From positions 2,519,748-2,583,747 of the forward strand of contig SSNP01000050.1 in the NCBI GenBank assembly GCA_006937955.1: a DNA stretch of 64,000 nt, written 5' to 3'. The notes beneath the pieces were generated by a model. That model was not told where the DNA came from, did no database searches, and was given only the letters and a program-made list of their open reading frames with translations. A program made the translations under genes and the position numbers. This DNA is from Pachypanchax playfairii. Taxonomy: Eukaryota; Chordata; Actinopteri; Cyprinodontiformes; Aplocheilidae. The number at the start of each line of letters is the position of its first letter. The stretch's first letter is position 1. Shown piece after piece: positions 46,475 to 58,900 of the stretch.

Positions 46475-47553
46475 CAACCTCAATTCCCAAAAGTTGGAAA
46501 GCTGTTTAAATTGTTAATAAAAAGAATTAAATGATTTTCAAATTTCATGAATCCCTATGTTATTTATTCCCACCAGATGAACCATGAACAACATATTAGA
46601 TACTGAAACTAATATTTTACAATTTTAAAGAAAATAACAGAACAAGCCTCAAAAAAGTCGGAACAGAAGCCACAAAAAGCTTAAAATTGAATTGGCAAAT
46701 TAAAAAAATTAATTGGAAGAATGTCTGAAAAGTAGTTACATTAACAGCTCAGTAACATGACTGAGTATAAAAGGAACATTTCAGAGAGGCAGAGTCTTTC
46801 AGATGGAAAGATGGGCAGAAGTTCACCATCTGAGACAAACTGTCTAAAAATTGTGGAACAATTTGAGAAAAACGTTCCTCAATATAAAATTGAGACTTTG
46901 AAGATCTTACTGTCTACAGAGAATACTACAACCAGAGGAATCAATGTGCAAAGGGACAAAACTGGGTACTCATGATTTGTGGACCCTGAAAGCAGACATG
47001 ATTATTTACTGGACTTCGCTGTATAGATTCAAGAATATTTCCAGGCATATTGCAGCAACACAAAGCTGAACACCATACACTACACTGCTCAACATAGCAG
47101 ACCAGGATAAGTGTTGTCACAAGAGAAGAGTCTGTGTGCTGAACTGACCTGCCTGCAGTCCAGTTCTGTTACAAATAGAAAACACTGGTACTTTGTGACA
47201 CCAATAATCTGTCCAGAAGGCCCAGGATAGTTGAACAGCTAGAATCCTGCATCAGACAAGGATCAGACAACATTCTTCTTCTAAAACTCCAGCAGCTGCT
47301 CTCTTCACTTACCAGATGTTCACAGACAGATGTTAAAAGAAGAAAAGATGCTACACAATAGAAAACATCACCTTGTTCCAAACTTTGAGATGAGTTACTG
47401 CCATCAAATTAAAAATGATTTAATATTTTCAACATCTGATATGTTGTTAATGTTTTATTCTGAAGAAAATGATTAATGAGATTTGTCAATCATTACATTC
47501 TGTTTTTATTGGCATTTTTTCACAGCATCCCAAACTCTTTGGAATTTGAGTTG
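46475..47553 (+). mobile_element. Old, internally deleted Tc1/mariner-type DNA transposon
   Basis: Ends are CAACCTCAATTCC and its inverse GGAATTTGAGTTG, each next to a TA, the target duplicated by this superfamily. The interior is a decayed relative of a widespread teleost element. Near 47140-47160 the sequence CTGACCTGCCTGCAGTCCAG corresponds to the WPAxSPD part of a DDE transposase. CTACACAATAGAAAACATCA (about 47350) matches the usual end of the frame, and the subterminal GAGATTTGTCAATCATTAC is also typical. About 1,079 bp, with many stops and large deletions. It lies in the mettl15 intron. Confidence 0.75.
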
Positions 47554-47874
47554 TAATTTTGCCTTCTACCGAATAATTATTTCGGCTTGGATTTTGCCTG
47601 TATGCCAGATTCTGTTGACATTTAGCAGAAGCGTTCCAGTCATGAAATGCATCCAAATCTCAGCCTGCTGGCATGGCATAGAGAAGGAAAAGTTTAAAAC
47701 TGTTGATGATGTATAACACTGAATTTAGCTCTCGATTTCCTTTCTGATTCAGGATTTGGCAAAAATTGCCGGACATTTTACCATCTTTGATCAACTACAG
47801 TTTAAAAGTTCAGTTGAATTGCCCTTTATAAAGTGCATATTCAGAAGGGAGAATCTGAAGCTAACTTCAGCATC

Positions 47875-47888
47875 GGGGGGGGGGGGGG
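47875..47888. repeat. G14 homopolymer
   Basis: Fourteen consecutive G, prone to sequencing length error. Confidence 0.9.
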
Positions 47889-48036
47889 TCTCTTTTCAGA
47901 TGAATTTAACAGTGCTCAAGATAGTAGATGCGGATAAGTGTCTTCCTCTTATTTTATCACTACTGTCTATTTACTGTACATCTTATTTCCTTATGTCTTT
48001 CAGGAATAAGTGTAAACAAAAATCTGGATGTTTTTG

Positions 48037-48615
48037 TTTAAAGCAGTACTAAATAACTTTTCCGCTTTTGTAAGCAACCGTGTCTCAGACGGCCATTGCT
48101 CGAACCGGTGTTCTGTAGAAATATGCTACCTGTTGAGATTTTCTACCAATTTCTTCTGTGCATGTGCCGTTCTGCAGTCTTGACTTCAATAAACAGATTA
48201 TCATTTATTTTTTGTTTCTATATTTTTTCATGAATACATTTTACCTATCAAATAAATTCTCCCAGGACAGGAACGCTAAATATGATGTTATTTTTACTTT
48301 CTTTGCATTGTCAGAGCAACAGGCAAATGTTTGGACACACCCAGAGGGGAAGGACCCAACAATGGCCGCCAAGGACCCAGAGAGCTTTTATATAGAAAAT
48401 ATCAGGGAAGGATCATAAAAATATGCTTGAATAATTAACAGGGGACACATGCCATGAACAAGAATACTGTATAAACTTTGAATGACATCTCGTTATAAAA
48501 TAAGTCGAGAGAGATGTCTAATATGAAGCAGAACATGTTTTTCGGTGAGTATCCACATAGAAAAGTTTCAAAACACCAGCTTAAAGTTTTAAAAGTTATT
48601 TTGTACTGCTTTAAA
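48037..48615. mobile_element. MITE-like element with about 25-bp terminal inverted repeats
   Basis: The left end TTTAAAGCAGTACTAAATAA, followed by CTTTT, is matched at the right end, read in reverse, by TTTAAAGCAGTACAAAATAA followed by CTTTT: one mismatch in 25. Length 579 bp, no transposase. The TIR differs from that of the element at 11.7 and 53.2 kb apart from the outer TTTAAA, so it is a different family. Family not identified. Confidence 0.7.
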
Positions 48616-50775
48616 GCATGAGCACTTGGGTGCATTAAAAACTTTAGGGCATCGTTTATTATGCGGTTTGCTGGTTGTCCTGCAATCATGAGAACCCTGT
48701 AAATTATACTACCCTGATTCATCAGTTTTCAGGGAAAACATATGGACATGGGAAAAAGGCCCATTATTGAGATAGTTTTTTATTTTGAATATTTATAATG
48801 GAACTGTAATAAAATCAATGAGAATCATTTGGATTGTGATTCTTTTAAATTTATGAAGAAAGAATTAAAGAAGATTTCCCAGTTTTGAAATTAAAGTTGA
48901 ATAGAAAACAGTGGAAATAATAAAAATCAAGTTCAAATAAGAAAATGTAGTTCTCCTGCATCTTGTTTTACATGATTATTGCAATGAGCATTGTGATTTA
49001 GCTTTTTTTGGGTAAATCACAACTATCAAAGGTATGTTCTTGGATCTGTAACTGCAGCGTCTTTGCTCCCGCATCATCTTTGATTCCGACAGCTAAGCCA
49101 CAGAACATCCTTCCACCTTTCACAATAAGAGTCTGTAACATACATAAACACAAATACTTAGGAAAAATAAATTATTTGTTATTGTCAGTGTTTTAATTTA
49201 AACAGCTAGTAATATTGAGAAGTTATTTACAGGTTTTGTCCAGTTCCAGATGCAAGTAATGTACTAAAAAAAGACCATTTATTGTTAAAACCTAATTTGA
49301 AGGGTATTGTAGAGCTTTGTCAGCGCTTGTCTTAGTTTTTGATTCCTCTTTTAATCTCAAAATAACTGCTTTATTGTTTTTATTTGAACTCTATTCTAAA
49401 TATACTATTTCGACATTTTTCTCAACATTACAACTTTATTCTTTTTCACTTTTTTATAGAAATCAAATTTTGACATTTTCTCAATATCTCAATGGATTTT
49501 CTTGAGTGGCTCGAAGCCATCGTGTTGCTTTTTTCACCTCATCAGTCCTTAAAAAAAATAAAGTCTAATGTAAGATATCTGAAACAGCTGCAGGCCAGAC
49601 ACGAATTAAATTAAATATTTATTTTAATTGTCTCAGGAGGATTTATTTATAGGTTCAATAGATCTATTAAATATTAAACACTGACGTTCTTTCTGCTTTG
49701 TTCCTTTCATGGCACCTATTTTAGAACAGGTATCCTTTTTGATACATTATAAACAGCACACCCAGAAACTTGAACAGCTGCTTTGATTGTACAGTCAAAA
49801 GTTAAAACACCACAGAGAAAAGCCATTGGCTAGGCAGTCCTCCGATGCTCTCAGGTTGGTTAAAGACAAAATGTAAAGTTTTATTTGCTTTCATAGCTTT
49901 AAATAAACAGAATTCATCATTAACAATCCTGTAGAGTTTCTTTATCTATATAGGCTCTTTTGTGCTAACTAACAATTCTTACATTTCTGTCATGACACAT
50001 GCCCGTTTTAGGATGTATTTGGTCTGTTGGTGTAAATATCAGAGCCTTTGAACAAGATTAGGGAAATATTTATATTTAACTTAGAAACATTAATAATTTA
50101 TTACTTAATGTTATTTAATAAGAAAACTTGGTCTTCTATGGAAAGAACTTTAAATTAACCCCTTCAGACCTGAAACTTCCTTTGGCTTTGTCTCTCTGTC
50201 AGAGCTGGAACAAGATTAGCATTTAAGATGTTTTAACTCTTCAGCTGTTAATATATTAATATAACTTTTGCAATCTAACTACTGAGTGTCCTGACATGTT
50301 TTTTATCATTAGTTTTATTTGTCAGTCAGCGATGTGAGTGCTGGACCGGAAATACTACAAAGTTGTGAAAACCTGAAGAAACAAAGTAGGCGGAGCAGCA
50401 GATAGCCATTAAGGCGGAGGCTTTCTGTCAAGTCTTTTAACCACAAAACCCAAAGCGGGCACAGCTCAGGAAGACGATAGAAATTTGAGCCAAAAATGCT
50501 ACAAAACAGGCAAAACACCAATCACAGGTGTAGCTTGTTAAGAAGCATCTTAGCCTTTGTTGAGAGTTTCATATTTTACTTCTTGTGTCCAGGTTATTCA
50601 GCTGGTTGTAATTTGAAAACATGAAGAGGCACTTTGTTCTTTGGATTGATCACCACAACACACTCAACCAGCTGCTGCTTCTGAATGTTTTTGCATTTTC
50701 AGATGTGAGAACAAAACACAGACCAATAGGTAATGTTGAGGTTGTGAGATATAAACAGTTACAATCTGTCACATA
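48616..50775 (+). other. mettl15: mettl15 intron, stretch before the Tc1 element
   Basis: AT-rich DNA. A less AT-rich block around 50320-50520 could be an old repeat, but I see no boundaries. No exon recognised. Confidence 0.55.
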
Positions 50776-52377
50776 CAGTGGGGCAAAAAAGTATTTAGTC
50801 AGCCACCAATTGTGTAAGTTCTCCCACTTAAAAAGATCAGAGAGGCCTGTAATTTTCATCATAGGTATACCTCAACTATGAGAGACAAAATGAGGAAAAA
50901 AAATCCAGAAAATCACATTGTCTGATTTTTAAAGAATTTATTTGCAAATTATGGTGGAAAATAAGTATTTGGTCAATAACAAAAGTTAATCTCAATACTT
51001 TGTTATATAGCCTTTGTTGGCAATGACAGAGGTCAAACGTTTTCTGTAAGTCTTCACAAGGTTTTCACACACTGTTGCTGGTATTTTGGCCCATTCCTCC
51101 ATGCAGATCTCCTCTAGAGCAGTGATGTTTTGGGGCTGACGCTGGGCAACACGGACTTTCAACTCCCTCCAGAGATTTTCTATGGGGTTGAGATCTGGAG
51201 ACTGGCTAGGCCACTCCAGGACCTTGAAATGCTTCTTACGAAGCCACTCCTTCGTTGCCCGGGCGGTGTGTTTGGGATCATTGTCATGCTGAAAGACCCA
51301 GCCACGTCTCATTTTCAATGCCCTTGCTGATGGAAGGAGGTTTTCACTCAAAATCTTACGATACATGGCCCCATTCTTTCTTTCCTTTACACGGATCAGT
51401 CGTCCTGGTCCCCTTGCAGAAAAACAGCCCCAAAGCATGATGTTTCCACCCCCATGCTTTACAGTAGGTATGGTGTTCTTTGGATCCAACTCAGCATTCT
51501 TTCCCCTCCAAACACGACAAGTTGAGTTTCTACCAAAAAGTTCTATTTTGGTTTCATCTGACTATATGATGTTCTCCCAATCCTCTTCTGGATCATCCAA
51601 ATGCTCTCTAGCAAACCGCAGACGGGCCTGGACATGTCCTGGCTTCAGCAGGGGGACACGTCTGGCACTGCAGGATTTGAGTCCCTGGCGGCGTAGTGTG
51701 TTACTGATGGTAGCCTTTGTTACTTTGGTCCCAGCTCTCTGCAGGTCATTCACTAGGTCCCTCCGTGTGGTTCTGGGATTTTTGCTCACCGTTCTTGTGA
51801 TCATTTTGACCCCACGGGGTGAGATCTTGCGTGGAGCCCCAGATCGAGGGAGATTATCAGTGGTCTTGTATGTCTTCCATTTTCTAATAATTGCTCCCAC
51901 AGTTGATTTCTTCACACCAAGCTGCTTACCTATTGCAGATTCAGTCTTCCCAGCCTGGTGAAGGTCTACAATTTTGTTTCTGGTGTCCTTTGACAGCTCT
52001 TTGGTCTTGGCCATAGTGGAGTTTGGAGCGTGACTGTTTGAGGTTGTGGACAGGTGTCTTTTATACTGATAACGAGTTCACACAGGTGCCATTAATACAG
52101 GTAACGAGTGGAGGACCGAGGAGCCTCTTAAAGAAGTTACAGGTCTGTGAAAGCCAGAAATCTTACTTGTTTGTAGGTGACCAAATACTTATTTTCCACC
52201 ATAATTTGCAAATAAATTCTTTAAAAATCAGACAATGTGATCTTCTGGATTTTTTTTCCTCATTTTGTCTCTCATAGTTGAGGTATACCTATGATGAAAA
52301 TTACAGGCCTCTCTGATCTTTTTAAGTGGGAGAACTTACACAATTGGTGGCTGACTAAATACTTTTTTGCCCCACTG
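50776..52377 (-). mobile_element. Tc1/mariner transposon, full length, recent insertion
   Basis: 1,602 bp flanked by the TA target duplication (50774-50775 and 52378-52379). Terminal inverted repeats are 199 bp each (50776-50974 and 52179-52377), beginning CAGTGGGGCAAAAAAGTATT. By reading they differ at one base (A against G after CCAGAA). Such identity marks a young insertion. The transposase frame is on the minus strand, antisense to mettl15. Confidence 0.95.
50992..52014 (-). pseudogene. Tc1-like DD34E transposase with a single in-frame stop
   Basis: Tc1 transposases cut and paste the element at TA sites. One frame of 340 codons runs from ATG at 52014 to the stop at 50992, the usual family length. 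The N-terminal paired-like helix-turn-helix region (KLSKDTRNKIVDLH-like start, KQLGVKKSTVGAIIRKW at about 34-50) is complete. Codon 151 is TAG where the family has Trp (WENI-x-W-SDET). The three catalytic acids lie downstream: Asp of SDET (codon 153), the first Asp of HDNDPKH, and Glu of NPIENLW with 34 residues between the last two. The break therefore removes the whole catalytic domain. No frameshift is seen. Confidence 0.93.
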
Positions 52378-53235
52378 TATATACATATTTTTATTTACTT
52401 AAACTGTTATTCTTTGGAACTTATTGCAAATGGACACTGTTGAGATTCATGCTGCGACCAAAGTCTGTCATACACAGAAAAAAATTTAGGTGGGATGTTG
52501 AAAAACTGGTACTTAACGTATCTTTGAAGCACAGTGATCGCTCAGTCTCACCTCCCGTCCTCATGAGTCCCAGTTAGTATGACTGTATGAAAACAACAGC
52601 TTTTCCGTGCTGCTGCAAGGAACTGTGGGTTGGCTTTGTCAGCATTATCTCCTTTTCTTTCAAGAAGTGTGGTTCAGCGTTTTTTTTGACTGAGAATAAG
52701 AGAAATTAAGTAATTAGTTTTTAGAATTTAACGGATTGTTACCTGTTGAGCAGTTGGATGATTATTTAGGCTTACTGGTAGAAATTGGTATCTGCCACAC
52801 TTGAGGATACTAAACCAACCAGTGTTCTAGAAATTGGACTGGATGAGTTGTAGATGATTTTTTTTTTGGTTGACCAGCTGCTCCTGGAAAAGTTCCTCAC
52901 TGTTCCTTGTAGATGGTTTTCACTGTGATTCACTTGAGTGTCAAAGCCTTAAATGACTTTATAACCCGTTCCAGGCTGATAGATGTCAATAACTTTGTTT
53001 CTTATCTTTTCGTTAATCATCCATTAGTAATCAGGCCTCAGCTTACGGAGTTGAACTAAACTTTCCAAAAAGGTGGTTGATCATAACTAATTAATAAATT
53101 AAAAAGGGGGCACATACTTTTTCATGTGAGGCCAGGTTTGTTTGGATAGCTTCTTTCATTTAAAACATTAAATTTAGAAACTGTGTTTTGTATTTACTCA
53201 GGTTATTTGTCTGATATTAAAATTTGTTTGATGAT
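52378..53235 (+). other. mettl15: mettl15 intron, stretch after the Tc1 element
   Basis: AT-rich DNA with no exon or element recognised. Confidence 0.55.
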
Positions 53236-53808
53236 CTAAAGAGGCCATTCCATTAAAAACGGTTTTTCTGAGTTTTCTGTTGAATATTTTAGCTCCATAG
53301 GTGTTCTTACCTTCATAGTGGGTGTGAAAACAGGGCAACAACTTCTCTTTCAGTTTTTATCTCTCAAACTATGCAGGTGGTGATAAAACCTGAGTTCGAA
53401 CTGCCGGTATTTGTTTCGTCACAACTCCTTTGTTCGTTAGTATTCATCAGCTCCCGCAGTTGAAACCACGCCTAGCATGCTGCTGGCTAAAAGCTGTAGC
53501 ATAAAGACGTAGCAAACAGGAAGAGAGTACGTGAGCTGTTGCCATGCGTAGCAGGGCAGGAAACAGTATTCTTTGCTCTCATAGGCTAGTTTATTAGCCA
53601 ATCTGAGTCCAGCAAATTCGAATAATGAATATGAAGGAGCTGCTGCCCGAAGCCTGATGAAACCAGCTGAATTTTGACGCAGAAAGATTGAAAGGTCTGT
53701 TAATCAGTGTTTCCTGATGTTTTTTTAGATATAAAATGTTTCATATTACTGGTTAATACTTAAGAAATAACAACAAAGTCCTGAAATTTAAAGGTTGAAT
53801 ATGGAACA
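53236..53808 (-). mobile_element. MITE-like element, copy B (inverted relative to 11693-12269)
   Basis: Starts CTAAAGAGGCCATTCCATTA and runs through the reverse complement of copy A for its full length, including CTTACCTTCATAGTGGGTG and CAGTTGAAACCACGCCTAGC. The right end has decayed: AAATTTAAAGGTTGAATATGG replaces the expected terminal repeat. By eye the copies are about 85-90 percent alike with several indels. No coding potential. Confidence 0.65.
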
Positions 53809-55685
53809 CAAACACCATAGTGACATCTAGTGTGTGGATGTTGTACCTGCAACAATAGACTAAGGTGTCCAGCCATTGGGATGCCATACTCGCTGCTGAT
53901 ACGTGAAGTGACCAGCCTGCACCATGTCCAGTGACAAATCGTAAATTTTCCACAGTACCAGCCTCGCTGTGCCGAACGGACTAATTACTGTATTAGGCAA
54001 CCCGCAATGGTGCCTGCTGTTGGCTGGTAGAGGTAAACATAATGCCAATGTCGTACCTGTCAAAATAAATATTTTATTATATTTTAATTCAAATATAATA
54101 TTTAAAGGAAAAACTCTAAATGCCCTATGGAGGGATTATGTTATTAATAATATAGCTTTATATGAAATTGTTTGACAGAAGAGCAGTTATACAGTTATTG
54201 TTGCTGCCGCCTGGTAATTTTTTTCAGACAAGAGACTTTAAAAATGTTTCATTGCATCATGGACGCTGTTCAGAGACCCGGGACATTTACAGTACATGTA
54301 AACATTAAAATTAAAAATGTCTCTAAATTAAACCTACATAATAACACTGAGAGGCAACAGTATAGAAACATGATTTTTGAGGTAAAATTTAAATGTTTTT
54401 GTGATATTTTAAATGTATTTCCAACAGGGTGTAGAGTTTATGTTAATACCTGCAAAGCAGCAATATGATCTTGTCTCTAAATTAGTTAAAAGCCTGATGC
54501 TGCTGTTTCAACCATGCAGTCAGTGGGTTAAGAGTAAATATGTGTCACACGGAGTCGAAGGAGTAGCGTCATATTAGTACTGTGTTTGTGTTTGTCAGGC
54601 AACTTTATATCTTTTTAAGTTTCAGAAGTTTTAGGTCAGTGAAAATTATTATATGACAATTTCTATATTTTTATGTAACCTTTTGTCCAAATTTCTGCCT
54701 ATAATCACTTTATTTATATAATCTGGGGGATTATTGGAAACAGTCATTGTAGTTTGTCTGTGATTATATTTGCACTAAATTCCTTTTTGGAAAAGACATT
54801 TTAAAAATATTATATTGATGGAAAAAAGTTTAAAGGAACTCTTGTATAGTTTGTTTTTTAAACTAAAACAAAGGAATGTTTTGAGTATAAAGCACAGATT
54901 AAACACTGATTATACCCCGAAATGAGGCTTTTCTTTTTATCAGTGTTTACCAAAATGGCTGCTACAGTGTCTTCGCATCTTATTATCAGTGTTTTTCTTC
55001 TTCACACAACTTTTTTGGGAGCACTGAGTAGTGAAAGAGGAGGCTAGTAAATAATTGATCCCTGTAACTAAACACTCCAGCCGGGGATGCTGGGGCTGAT
55101 TGACGGCCAGATATTAGGCCCTTGTCTCGTAAGGTTGCAGGTTTAGTCTGAGGTTATCAGTGGCCAGAAGAGTCTTTCTCCCTCCCTGCCTCATTACTTT
55201 CATGAGTAGGACATTTCATAGTGGGGTGGTAGGTGGGGGTGTGGTGTGTAAAGACAGTCTGGGAGTTCATTAGCCAAATGGGGTGCCTCAGTCCACAGAG
55301 CGCCAAATCGTTCAGCCTTGCTGAGCAGACAACCTCTTTGTGGACTTCTTACCACACTGTCCTGTTAAGTTGTTTTGGCTCATTTATCTTACACTCTTCC
55401 CGAAAACAACTCAAGCATCTGAAAACCGTTTTCCTTGTATTGACCTGAGCAGATGTTACTAAAAACAGCTCAGCTTTTGAAAACTAATACACTTGTTCAT
55501 CCTCCCAGATTAACACAAAGCTCAAAAGAATTTTAAGTACACTTTTTGGGTGAAAAATAGTCCTTTTAACTTAAGCGTTCCCCAAATGGTTGGGCTGGAA
55601 AAACACACATTTGAGATAGTATTGGGTAGATTGACATGTGTAATATCAGAAGCTAACATGGACGTTGAAACTAAAGAAGCCTAAA
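53809..55685 (+). other. mettl15: mettl15 intron, stretch without recognised features
   Basis: No exon with the METTL15 motif I (LDMTFG) or any other recognisable coding segment. A short GC-richer block at 53860-54060 has an open minus-strand frame without known similarity. Confidence 0.5.
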
Positions 55686-55922
55686 GAGTGGCTGGTTTCA
55701 GTTTAAGTTTTAAGCCCCACCCCTTCCATGTAAATAAATAGTAAATTTTACAGACTAAAAAACAAAAATACATTTCAAATAATCTTTTTCCTGGAGTTGA
55801 CTTTCATAGATTTACATAATTGTTACCTTATTTATTTTTCTGCTATGTTCTTATTTATTTATTTTTTCACGCTTAGAAAAAACACGATCATATGCAGGAG
55901 AATAAGCAGGACTTTTAGCACC
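55686..55922 (+). repeat. Dispersed repeat, copy 2 (partner at 8724-8945)
   Basis: GAGTGGCTGGTTTCAG, AAGTTTTAAGCCCCACCCC and AGCAGGACTTTTAGC occur in the same order and orientation as in the copy near 8.8 kb. Confidence 0.55.
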
Positions 55923-58900
55923 ATGTATGCAGACTCTGATTCCAAAAATCCAACATAGCAGCACCTGGAATGGGATATTACAGCCTCAATGTTCGAATTT
56001 TGCAAAGACAAGATCATTTGCAAAAAAGCATTTCCTCACTTGTTTTTTTTCCTGTTGTCACAAACTTTACAATACTATCAGTTTTTATTCAGCATCTCAG
56101 CTACTATCACCTAAACTGGACATGCGCATCAAGGGTCGTAAGATCCAATCTGATTGGCCAAATATATTTACAGTTGTGCAGAAAATTAATGGATTGCACT
56201 TGGAATAAATTAGCCGTTGATTCATTTAAATTCTATGTGATAATGATATTGTGACAATGATAAATTTTCAGCCGGTCCTAATTAAAGATTTATATTTTCT
56301 GTAAGGTTGTACCTTATTTAGAGAGAAGTAGAGTGAAGCAATGGTTGTGTTGGAGAGAAATCTCTTTACAGATGATATGATACATATAATGAAAAGCGCT
56401 GGAGAAGAATGTGTCATATCAGGAGAATTATATTAAAATATATGAGTAACAACAAATATTTAAACTGTATAATTCTAAACGTCTTATGTCAGTAAATTTG
56501 GACAGAAATATTGTGGAAGCCATCACTGATGCTGGATTGATGTTATTACATCAGGTTTTATTGCAATATTTACATTTGTTCCCAGTGTGTGAGTGTGGGT
56601 CTGCTGATCAGATGGATGCCCTGTGGACAGCTGGATAGAGATGACTCATTCTTGCAACACATCTTCATTTTCTGTGTGTGTGTTTGTGTTTGAGGTCCAT
56701 CTACATTATCTGGAGTTTATTGCTAAAATATGTTCAGAAGGATTATAAAAAACATGCAATATTAGCATAGTTTCATTTTAAATGTCATGATTGAGGTACA
56801 TTTGAATGTTTTCTAAATGATTTTAATTTAAATTTTCAGATCTATTTGTTTTTCAAATAAATGGTTCAAATTCTTTTTAATTTTGTGAGTCTATAAAATT
56901 GTGCAGAAAAAGAAAAATCATCTGGACATGTTGACTGAGTCGTCCTGTGAAGTAAATGGAGTAATCCTACACTCAACCTGACACCTGATAGTTGAGACAA
57001 AGAGGAAAATGATTGGAGTCAACTTACCTGTTGTAAAATTCCTTTTAACAGTATTTTGAACTGAGTTCCTGTAAACAAATGAAACAGACTTTATTTACTT
57101 ACATTGCTCAGCCTTTATAAACAGCCGCTAAAACTTTTCTGTTTTGTTTGAAACTGGAATGTGCTAATTACTTTTTGACTCTTTTTTTTTCCTGGACTAA
57201 TTTGGCAGGTAAACCATGTTCTCTCAACTTTAGATGACAGTACTGACTTAACCCAGCGTCAGAAATTTTCTGATTTACATCTCATTGTTCATACATCACG
57301 TCCATCAAAATATCTGCTCGGCACTTCTTGAGCTCAAATATTGTGCGAACAGCATGACAGGTACCTAAACACCACAAGGCCTTTTAAAGTAAACTATGGG
57401 TTGTTAAATAAATATAAACTAAACAGCTAGCTTGAAAGCAAATTACTTTAAAAAAAATGCAGTAAGTGCTTTGCTACCATTTTCCGCCAATGGTTTACTG
57501 CTACTTCCAGTCTCCAACAGGAAGTTGTACCTACAATCCTTCCTCCTATAACATCCCCATGAATAAGGTGGGTATGTGCCTTGAACTGTAAATACTATAT
57601 TTGAGCATTTTACCTAAATTATATCAGCAGCAATCTGCAAAGAAGGTATCCAAGGGATTTTTAAACTAACTAGTAATGTAGAAAGCAAAAACAAACAAAC
57701 TTACAAATAAATGCTTATGAAAAACATTAATAATTTTACTTCCTGGTTATGTGATGAATGCCAGTGAACTATACTGTCAGGACTCCATCAGCTACTCACC
57801 TCCTCCTCATTCTGATATCTGGTCTACCAGTACAGGACTCTACTTTCGCACGTTGGTTTGTTCATATTCTGACCTGTCCACCTTGTTTCGAGTTCTGAAC
57901 CAGTCTTGCCAGTCTGATCATCTCCAGGTCTGTTCCTGAGTCCAGTCTTTGTGCTTGTGTAAGCTCTTATAAAAACTACTGAAACTACTCAGACTATGGC
58001 ATAGTCTCTGACATCTACATCTCACTGACTGTAGTCACTAGCCCGTTTCACATATCATGCATCAAATTGGTAAGAAAAGTTGTCCTCAGCTTGGGGAAGG
58101 TGTGTGCTTATGAGTTACTGCAACATTGGCCAGTGCAGAGCTCCACCTTCTACTTTCTCACCAACTCAGCTCTGTGACTACCTTTATTTCAGGTTCAGCT
58201 TGTAAATGTGGTGTGAAAAATAGATTAAATTCAGCATGTTGAACTCGCTGGGATTTTTGGACAGATACCCTTGTGTTGACCATGGCTCATTTTGACCCAG
58301 AGGGCAGGTGTAGGACAGGTGTACAGCAGCTTAGAGGGCATGGGTTTGAACTTCCCTCTTACACATTTCCTGTACACGTCTTGTCCTGTCTTGGGTTACT
58401 TCCTGGAATCATAATTACATTTAACTCCAATGATATACAATGAGTTTTGTGGCCTTCAGATCACCTTTATCTCTTTTTACCAATTAATTTAAGGACCAAT
58501 ATTGGAGTACTTCTGATTGCACGAGTCATGGAAAGGCTCTAAAGGTTTCTAAAAAAATCTGTTAGGGGCTCTGCACTATGACGTTTCTCTCCAAAGCTTC
58601 CTTACCATTCTAAAGCCTCCCTCGAGCCACCTCCACAGCCTCACCCCGTTGCCTAGTTTCTTTCATTTCACATATTGTCACCCAGTCTTCAAACCAGTGT
58701 AAGCATCATCTTATCTGCCTCTAGATGTCATTTTACCATTACCAGGCCTTCTACCGTGCAGAGCTCATTTAGTTTGATTCTTCTTTGCACTCACTAATGG
58801 ACTTGGCCCTGTTCTTCTTTTGTCTTCCTTTAGTGCCATGAAATTCACCTTCAGGAGAGAGAGCGACATCTTTTCTGTTGCTTCTTTACATCTTGTGAAT

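Noticed and set aside
51365..51961. 198-codon plus-strand open frame inside the Tc1 element
   Set aside because: Antisense shadow of the transposase on the minus strand.
53860..54063. 67-codon minus-strand open frame in a GC-richer block
   Set aside because: No recognisable similarity, no convincing splice signals, single isolated block.
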